Shown piece by piece: positions 1 to 6,071 of a stretch of DNA of 6,071 bases. The notes under the pieces are model-generated. The model made no database searches. It worked only from the letters and a program-made list of their open reading frames with translations, and was not told the origin of the DNA. Made by a program: the position numbers and the translations under genes. The DNA lies in assembly GCA_003131945.1 (NCBI GenBank), contig PKWD01000470.1, forward strand, positions 1-6,071, given 5' to 3'. The stretch comes from Acidimicrobiaceae bacterium (lineage in GTDB: Bacteria; Actinomycetota; Acidimicrobiia; Acidimicrobiales; UBA8190). How positions within the stretch are numbered: position 1 is the first letter of the stretch; every line of letters begins with the position of its first letter.

Positions 1-458
1 CGGCGTCGTCCCCGGCGGCGGCAGGATGTCGTACGCCGTCTGTCCCGGGTGCACCAGGCCGTAGTCCTGTCGGGCCAGGGCTGTCTGGGTGGAGGTGTCG
101 GCCAGTTGCCGCGCCTGATCGGCCAGAGCCCGGTTCTGGGCCTGCAGGGTGCTGACTTCGGCGCTGTCCGACGACAACTGCGCGTGCTGGTCCAGCAGGG
201 TCGACCACGGCAGGGCACTGAGCAAGACGATGGCGGCGAATGCCACCGACCCCAGCACCAGGGCCCGGGCCCGACGACGTTCGACCGGCCGCTGGTCCGC
301 CCCTCGCAGCCGCGCCCACAAAGATCGTGCCCGCGACAGGCGAGGTACCGAGACCTTCGGAAGCGACGGCCGCGGCAACGACAATCGGGGCAGAGGCATG
401 GCGTGGCGCGGGTTGGCCGACCGGCGGCGATGGGCGCCGGTTCTCGGAAGCAGCTTCA

Positions 459-459
<1 letters not shown>
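1..459 (-). CDS. ftsB: FtsB/DivIC-family cell division protein (septum formation initiator), 3' end cut by window edge
   Basis: FtsB/DivIC proteins are small single-pass membrane proteins that pair with FtsL and FtsQ/DivIB in the divisome. The frame is open from an ATG at 459 to the window edge, giving 153 residues. In order: a long basic, proline-rich cytoplasmic tail (about 1-65); a transmembrane segment (about 66-85, core LVLGSVAFAAIVLLSALPW); a coiled coil (about 88-126, with L105, L112 and L119 at heptad spacing); and the diagnostic C-terminal block ARQDYGLVHPGQTAY (129-143), then DILPPPG. The ATG shares one base with the eno stop (TGATG). GAGGGGG at 464-470 gives a good ribosome site, and an in-frame ATG at 399 is a less likely alternative. 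The tail is long for the family and carries a pentapeptide repeat. The tight overlap suggests cotranscription with eno, as at the actinobacterial eno-ftsB locus. Family assignment is firm; the exact start is less certain. Confidence 0.9.
334..393 (-). repeat. Four tandem pentapeptide repeats in the FtsB cytoplasmic tail
   Basis: Residues 23-42 of the FtsB-like protein read LPRLS, LPRPS, LPKVS, VPRLS: four back-to-back copies of [LV]P[RK]xS. The underlying 15-base units differ at many positions while the pattern is kept in protein, and each unit ends in TCG. This is therefore a protein-level repeat, not a recent DNA duplication. It lies in the cytoplasmic segment before the membrane span. Its function is unknown. 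Confidence 0.75.
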
Positions 460-1859
<1,400 letters not shown>

Positions 1860-1911
1860 TCAATGGCCGAAACAGCCACGGACCGGGCGACTGGGCCGAC
1901 GTTCGGTGTGG

Positions 1912-1937
1912 GCACCGGACGTCCAGAACGCCGGTGC
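1912..1937. repeat. 7-bp inverted repeat in the mazG-eno intergenic region
   Basis: GCACCGG (1912-1918) and CCGGTGC (1931-1937) are exact inverted copies separated by 12 bases. A nested 8-bp palindrome GGACGTCC lies at 1917-1924. In a transcript leaving mazG this could fold into a 7-bp GC-rich hairpin, but no T-run follows, so terminator activity cannot be claimed. It could instead be a protein-binding dyad upstream of eno. Confidence 0.35.
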
Positions 1938-1947
1938 GGGTGTCTGC

Positions 1948-1983
1948 GCCACCGACAGCCACCCTATGCCACCCCCCGCCACC
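1948..1983 (-). repeat. Four GGTGGC direct repeats at exact 10-base period, upstream of eno
   Basis: Read on the minus strand, GGTGGC occurs four times in a row, each copy separated by four non-conserved bases (GGGG, ATAG, TGTC). On the plus strand these are GCCACC at 1948, 1958, 1968 and 1978. The period is exactly 10 bases, close to one DNA helical turn, so the copies would face the same side of the helix. A 10-base period does not preserve a reading frame, so this is not coding repetition. The array lies about 90 bases upstream of the candidate -35 box of eno and about 57 bases past the mazG stop. A multi-site regulator-binding region is the favoured interpretation; the protein is unknown. 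Confidence 0.6.
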
Positions 1984-2039
1984 CGATTCCGCCTCTCTTT
2001 CGAGGTATTCGGCGTGCCCCCGTGGTCGGCCGGCGGCGG

Positions 2040-3542
2040 TCAGCGGTCGGGGCCTCGGTCCTCGGTGGCCTCGATCTGACGCCGGAAACGTCCGGCCCGC
2101 TCCCGCAGGGCCGTCTCGGGGTCCACCCCCAGCCGACCAGCCAGGTCGGCCAGGGCGAACAACGCCTCACCGACAGCGTCGGCGTCGGCGTCGTCGTCGG
2201 AGTCGGCGTCGGCGCCGGCCACGGGCTCGATCCGATCGACGGCCTCTCCCACCTGCCGCCGCAGCTCGGCGACGTCAGGACGCACGACACCCACCGACTC
2301 GGCCTTGCGCTGCAGCTTGGCCGCCAGGGCGAGCGCCGGCAGGGCGGAGGGGATGCCCTCGGTGATACTCGTTCGACCCTTCTCGTCCCTCTTCAGCACC
2401 TCCCAATTGGCGGCGACCTGATCGGGCGTCTCGGCCACGACATCGCCGAAGACGTGCGGGTGGCGCGCCACCAGCTTGTCGTGCACACCCCGGGCCACGT
2501 CGGCCAGCGTGAAGCGCCCCTCCTCGCCGGCCAGCACGGCGTGGAAGTACACCTGGAAGAGCAGGTCGCCCAGCTCCTCGGCCAGATGCTCCACCGCGTC
2601 GGGGCTCGGTTCGGGCTCGGTGGCCGCCACCGCCTCGATGGCGTCGAGAGCCTCGTACGTCTCCTCCAGCAGATGACCGGCGAGCGACCCGTGGGTCTGG
2701 CTCCGGTCCCACGGACACCGGGCCCGCAGCGTGTGCACCAGCTCGTCCAGCCGGGCCAGCTCGACCGCCACCGGCGAGGCCAGCCGGGGCACCCAGAGGG
2801 CGGTGAGGTGGTCCGGCTCGATGCTCCGGTCGAGCTCGGCCCATGGCACCTCAAGGACCCGCTCGTCGACCAGACCCAGATGGTGCAGGACAACGACCGT
2901 GCGGGCGTCGTCGTCTCCGGCGGCGTCGTCGCCCGCCAGCTTGATGTCCGACAGCAGCTGCCGGCTGTGGCACTGCGCCACCAGCAGCGGCCCCCGCTCG
3001 CCGGCGGCCTCGACGGCGAAGGAGGCAGCGTCCACCAGCCGTACCCCGGCGGCCACCGGATCGATGCCGAGCCGGTCCCAGGCCAGGTCGACGAAGGACG
3101 GGGCCGGCACCACCTCCACCGTCACCCGGTCGTCCCGCCGCAGCATCAGGACCGTCCGCTCGGCCACGAAGGGCGACCCGGGGACGGCGTAGGCCACGAA
3201 CGTCGGGCTGTCGGTGCCGTCGGCGGCGCCGGCGGTCGTGGGGGCGGTGGCAACGGCCGTGGCGGCGAGGACGAGCTCCTCCACGATGCCGGCGTAGACA
3301 TCGTCGATGGTGCCGGCGCTGTCGTAGAGCCGGTCGAACGACTCGAGGCCCCCCGGCGTCACACCGGCAGCGGCTTCGACCGCCGGATGCCGCGTGGTGC
3401 GGACGAAGGCACGCGCCGCCTCGGCCAGGGCGCGGTAGGCGGCCTCGGGCACGAGCTCGGCCCCCGCCGGGCCCAACCCGACCACCACCACCCGGGGACG
3501 CCCTCGGGGGCCGGATGCCGACGGGCCCGCCGCCGGCGTCAA
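2040..3542 (-). CDS. mazG: YabN-type fusion: tetrapyrrole-methylase-family domain plus MazG nucleoside triphosphate pyrophosphohydrolase
   Basis: MazG enzymes hydrolyse nucleoside triphosphates to monophosphates and pyrophosphate, cleaning nucleotide pools. The product is 500 residues, close to B. subtilis YabN. Residues about 17-225 form a tetrapyrrole (corrin/porphyrin) methylase-like domain: VVVVGLGPAG (18-27), AYAVPGSPFVAERTV (117-131), SFVDLAWDRLGID (149-161). The first MazG half has CPWDRSQTHGSL (276-287), EETYE (293-297) and EELGD (322-326), an intact EExxE...ExxD metal site. Then come HPHVFG (361-366), GIPSALPAL (396-404) and a second MazG half (about 424-492) whose acidic motifs look degraded. 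The start is taken as TTG at 3542, overlapping the upstream stop as TTGA. A GTG at 3491 with GAGGG upstream is a real alternative and would remove 17 residues. The methylase substrate is unknown; the domain may be non-catalytic. Confidence 0.93.
   Translation of the reverse strand: MTPAAGPSASGPRGRPRVVVVGLGPAGAELVPEAAYRALAEAARAFVRTTRHPAVEAAAGVTPGGLESFDRLYDSAGTIDDVYAGIVEELVLAATAVATAPTTAGAADGTDSPTFVAYAVPGSPFVAERTVLMLRRDDRVTVEVVPAPSFVDLAWDRLGIDPVAAGVRLVDAASFAVEAAGERGPLLVAQCHSRQLLSDIKLAGDDAAGDDDARTVVVLHHLGLVDERVLEVPWAELDRSIEPDHLTALWVPRLASPVAVELARLDELVHTLRARCPWDRSQTHGSLAGHLLEETYEALDAIEAVAATEPEPSPDAVEHLAEELGDLLFQVYFHAVLAGEEGRFTLADVARGVHDKLVARHPHVFGDVVAETPDQVAANWEVLKRDEKGRTSITEGIPSALPALALAAKLQRKAESVGVVRPDVAELRRQVGEAVDRIEPVAGADADSDDDADADAVGEALFALADLAGRLGVDPETALRERAGRFRRQIEATEDRGPDR
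2178..2213 (-). repeat. Acidic Asp/Ala low-complexity insert in the second MazG half
   Basis: Residues 444-455 of the MazG fusion read ADADSDDDADAD, encoded by alternating GCC and GAC codons, i.e. a GTCGGC-type hexanucleotide run on the plus strand. It lies between the remnants of the two acidic motifs of the second MazG half, where family members have a variable loop. Triplet-based runs like this can expand or contract in frame. It is probably a flexible loop. Confidence 0.7.
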
Positions 3543-4717
3543 CCGGTCGGGAGACTGAGGTGGAGGCCCCCCGAGGACGTCGGCACCGCCACGTTGGCGT
3601 TGGCGTTCAGTACAAAGGCCGGGGGCGGTGGCGTGGGCACCGTGACACCGTGTTTCGCACTCCACTGCCCGTAGCGCGGATCGACCGAGATCCGGGCCCG
3701 GGCGAGAAGATGATCGAGCGCCGTCTTCACCACCGTGCTGTGCGCCTCCAGAATCGCCTCCCGGATCGAGCTGCGCAGAGTGCTGAACGGCACCAACTGG
3801 TGCTGACGCATCTCGACGACGGCGTAGTACGTCACCGCCGTGCCCGTCGAGCTCTGCGTCGCTAAGGCGACCGGCTCGGTCAGCTGGCCCGTGCTCAGGG
3901 CATTGATGGTGGGGCCCAGGGTCGACCCGAACTGCTGTGTGACCACCGACGGGTACTCGCACGGCAGCTGGCCCCCGGTCGGGCTCGCCTGCTGATCGAC
4001 GTTGGCCGACGTCGAGGCGGTGGTGAAGCTCGTGCCGGCGGCGATGGCGTCGCGCACGCTCTGCGCCTTGGCCTGCGTGTCGCTCAGGACCACGTCGAGG
4101 CACGACTGGGTCACCTGGGTCAGGTGGGCCTCGTAGTACGCCTCCAGCGCCGCCGGGCTCAGGTTCACGTGGCCCGTCACCACCTCGAACTGCTCCTGGT
4201 CGGCCAGCGACGTCGCCTGAGCCTGGAGAAAGCCCTTGGGCAGCTGACCCGACACCGACTTGCTGGCTGACAGGGTGCAGCCATCGGGGGTGGTGCTCGC
4301 CTGCTGGGCCTGCGAAAGCTGGGCCTGGAGCTGGCCCTCGTAGTCGGCCGTGGCCGCCGTCACGTCGGCACTGGTGACCGTCACACCGTGGCCGGCCAGG
4401 TTCTGCTCCTCGAGCTTCTGGAGAACCAGGCTCTGCAGGATGTTGTCGGCGAAGCTCGGCGTCACCGAGTTGGAGGTGGTGCCGTCGTCTTGCGTGGCCA
4501 CGCCGGCCGGTGACGTCGTCAGTCCCGACGCCAGCTGGGTGGCGCACTGGGCGTTGGCGTGGTTGATGACACTCGAGAGCTCGGCGTTCAGGGCCGTCTG
4601 CGAAATGGTGGCGCCGTTGACGCTGGCCGCCGGCGGCGACAGGTCACAGCCCGTGGCCCCGACGACGAGAGCGCCCAGCACGGCGACGAGGAGGAGGCGC
4701 TTCACGGCAGTCGGCAT
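3539..4717 (-). CDS. Secreted lipoprotein with SurA-type N-terminal region and degenerate parvulin-like domain
   Basis: The 392-residue product resembles the SurA/PrsA family of extracytoplasmic chaperones and peptidyl-prolyl isomerases. It has a lipoprotein signal peptide (VKRLLLVAVLGALVVGATGC; lipidated C24), a SurA-like N-terminal segment (about 31-184, opening with ASVNGATISQTALNAEL), and a parvulin-like domain (about 203-304). The latter is recognised by AIAAGTSF, then SPTGGQLP and LSTGQLTEPVALA. It ends with DPRYGQW (346-352) and a proline-rich tail. The conserved histidines of active parvulins are not seen: the usual SHILV is LDVVL (207-211), and the usual terminal YHIIK is YYAVV. It may thus act as a holdase. 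Four further cysteines (C58, C147, C206, C253) could form two disulfides. The ATG at 4717 lies one base after the mfd stop with no strong ribosome site, suggesting translational coupling. Mycobacterial loci place a different lipoprotein gene nearby. Confidence 0.82.
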   Translation of the reverse strand: MPTAVKRLLLVAVLGALVVGATGCDLSPPAASVNGATISQTALNAELSSVINHANAQCATQLASGLTTSPAGVATQDDGTTSNSVTPSFADNILQSLVLQKLEEQNLAGHGVTVTSADVTAATADYEGQLQAQLSQAQQASTTPDGCTLSASKSVSGQLPKGFLQAQATSLADQEQFEVVTGHVNLSPAALEAYYEAHLTQVTQSCLDVVLSDTQAKAQSVRDAIAAGTSFTTASTSANVDQQASPTGGQLPCEYPSVVTQQFGSTLGPTINALSTGQLTEPVALATQSSTGTAVTYYAVVEMRQHQLVPFSTLRSSIREAILEAHSTVVKTALDHLLARARISVDPRYGQWSAKHGVTVPTPPPPAFVLNANANVAVPTSSGGLHLSLPTG

Positions 4718-4718
4718 G

Positions 4719-6071
4719 CTACCGGCGGGCGGTGGCCCGAGACGAGTCGCGCCGGGGTCCCCGGCCCCCCACCGGATCGGCCGGGACAGCAGCGGCGGCG
4801 CCCGCCCCCTCGACCGGGACGAGCTCGACGAGCAGCGCGGTCAGGGCCTCCACCGGTGCCTCCCCGGCGGCCAGGGGGACCGTGAGCTGGCCCGACTCCT
4901 CCTTGTACAGCGCCTCCGGCCGCAGCCGTCGCAACCGCACCCGCGCACTGGCGGCCAGAGACAGCGGGGCCAGGCGCGCCACCAGCCGGCGCCGGCCGCC
5001 CGTCGTCGACACCTGCCCGGGCCGGGCGCCGGTGGCCGAGACCTCTCGCACCCCCGTCCGCAGGCACTCCACCCGCAACCGGGCCACGGCCAGCAGTCCC
5101 TCCGCCGCCGGAGGTAGGGGGCCGAAGCGGTCCAGCCATTCGGCTCTGATGTCGTCCACCTCGCCCTCCTCGGTCACCGAGGCCAAGCGCCGGTAGGCCT
5201 CGAGCCGCAGGTCCTCCCGACCGACGTAGCCCGCCGGCAGATGGGCGTCGGAGGGGACGTCGATCTTGACCTCGACGGCCGGTCGGATCGGCTCTCCCTT
5301 CATGTCGGCCACCGCCTCGGCCACCATCTGCACGTAGAGGTCGTAGCCGACGGCGGCGATATGACCGGACTGGTCCCGTCCGAGCAGGTTGCCCGCCCCC
5401 CTGATCTCGAGGTCACGCATGGCGATCTTGAAGCCGCTGCCGAGCTCGGTCTGCTCCCCGATGGTCCGCAGCCGCTCGTAGGCGGCCTCGCTCAGGACCT
5501 TGTCGGCCGGGTGCAGCAGGTAGGCGTAGGCGCGGTGCGCGGACCGGCCCACCCGACCCCGCAGCTGGTGCAGCTGGCCCAGTCCGAGACGGTCGGCCCG
5601 GTCGACCACGAGCGTGTTCACCGTGGGCATGTCGATGCCGGACTCGATGATCGTCGTGCACACGAGCACGTCGTAGCGCTTCTCCCAGAAGTCGAGCACC
5701 GCCTGCTCGAGGGTCCCCTCGTCCATCTGGCCGTGGGCGATCACCACCCTCGCCTCGGGGACGAGGGCCCGGATGCGCGTGGCCACCGCTTCGATGTTCT
5801 GCACCCAGTTGTGCACGAAGAACACCTGTCCCTCGCGCAGCAGCTCACGCCGGATGGCCTCCACCACCGCCGCTTCCTCGTACTCCCCCACATAGGTGAG
5901 GATGGGCTGGCGCGCCGCGGGCGGCGTGTTGATGAGCGAGAGGTCGCGGATGCCCGTGAGCGCCATCTCGAGGGTCCGGGGAATGGGGCTGGCCGTCAGG
6001 GTGAGGACGTCCACCCCGTCGGTCATGGCCTTGATCGTCTCCTTGTGGCTGACCCCGAAGCGCTGCTCCTC
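4719..6071 (-). CDS. mfd: Transcription-repair coupling factor Mfd, C-terminal part (5' end outside window)
   Basis: Mfd is a superfamily 2 DNA translocase that removes RNA polymerase stalled at lesions and recruits UvrA for strand-specific excision repair. Only the last 450 of about 1150 residues are here. The frame is open at the window edge, starting at EEQRFGV, the downstream half of the Walker B motif DEEQRFGV. Visible in fragment numbering: helicase motif III TLTASPIPRT (24-33); motif IV region VFFVHN with AHGQM (112-116); motif V TTIIESGID (139-147); motif VI QLRGRVGR (169-176); the TRG motif RDLEIRGAGNLLG (219-231), which couples ATP hydrolysis to translocation; and the C-terminal regulatory domain (about 265-410, EVKIDVPSDAHLPAGYV). 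It ends at TAG, 4719-4721, with a poorly conserved Arg/Ala/Gly-rich tail. The first in-window Met at 6026 is internal, not a start. The lipoprotein gene follows after one base. Confidence 0.97.
   Translation of the reverse strand, partial: EEQRFGVSHKETIKAMTDGVDVLTLTASPIPRTLEMALTGIRDLSLINTPPAARQPILTYVGEYEEAAVVEAIRRELLREGQVFFVHNWVQNIEAVATRIRALVPEARVVIAHGQMDEGTLEQAVLDFWEKRYDVLVCTTIIESGIDMPTVNTLVVDRADRLGLGQLHQLRGRVGRSAHRAYAYLLHPADKVLSEAAYERLRTIGEQTELGSGFKIAMRDLEIRGAGNLLGRDQSGHIAAVGYDLYVQMVAEAVADMKGEPIRPAVEVKIDVPSDAHLPAGYVGREDLRLEAYRRLASVTEEGEVDDIRAEWLDRFGPLPPAAEGLLAVARLRVECLRTGVREVSATGARPGQVSTTGGRRRLVARLAPLSLAASARVRLRRLRPEALYKEESGQLTVPLAAGEAPVEALTALLVELVPVEGAGAAAAVPADPVGGRGPRRDSSRATARR

Noticed and set aside
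1988..2010. Possible terminator hairpin after mazG (CCTC...GAGG on the minus strand)
   Set aside because: The stem is only four base pairs with a mismatch next to it, and no T-run follows.
3543..4547. Upstream in-frame extension of the MazG frame to an ATG at 4547
   Set aside because: The extension overlaps the lipoprotein gene in another frame and its translation is compositionally biased with no domain. The methylase domain begins only near 3491, so the true start is at the lipoprotein stop.
4350..5196. Plus-strand frames across the mfd-lipoprotein junction
   Set aside because: They lie opposite two well-supported genes, and their sequences are Arg/Pro/Gly-rich with no domain; high-GC shadows.

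Overview
The window looks like ordinary core chromosome from a high-GC actinobacterium. The GC content is high, C and G are strongly favoured at third codon positions, and the gene order resembles the conserved actinobacterial mfd - mazG - eno - ftsB (DivIC) block. The full-length YabN-type MazG and the lipoprotein with a 'DPRYGxW' tail would fit a deep-branching lineage such as Acidimicrobiia, but that placement is inference. All supported genes lie on the minus strand, so the reading order runs from high to low coordinates.

Layout in the direction of transcription. (1) 6071-4719: the C-terminal 450 residues of the transcription-repair coupling factor Mfd; its 5' part lies outside the window. 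(2) 4717-3539, one base after the mfd stop: a secreted lipoprotein with a SurA-type N-terminal region and a parvulin-like domain that seems to have lost its active-site histidines. (3) 3542-2040, overlapping the previous stop by four bases as TTGA: a YabN-like fusion of a tetrapyrrole-methylase-family domain with a MazG nucleotide pyrophosphohydrolase. (4) 2039-1758: a 282-base intergenic region, the only sizeable gap. It holds four copies of GGTGGC at exact 10-base spacing, a 7-bp inverted repeat, a weak candidate promoter and a perfect 16-bp palindrome just downstream of that promoter's -10 box. (5) 1757-459: enolase, complete with all key residues. (6) 459-1, sharing one base with the eno stop: the first 153 residues of an FtsB/DivIC divisome protein, cut by the window edge. 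It has an unusual basic, proline-rich pentapeptide repeat in its cytoplasmic tail.

The genes form two translationally tight groups: mfd-lipoprotein-mazG, and eno-ftsB with its own probable promoter. The first couples DNA repair, envelope protein handling and nucleotide-pool cleaning; the second couples glycolysis to cell division. I see no mobile element, CRISPR array, RNA gene or defence system. The items most worth a second look are the 10-base periodic array and palindrome upstream of eno, the apparently reversed active-site arrangement of the two MazG halves, the histidine-less parvulin domain, and the FtsB tail repeat.
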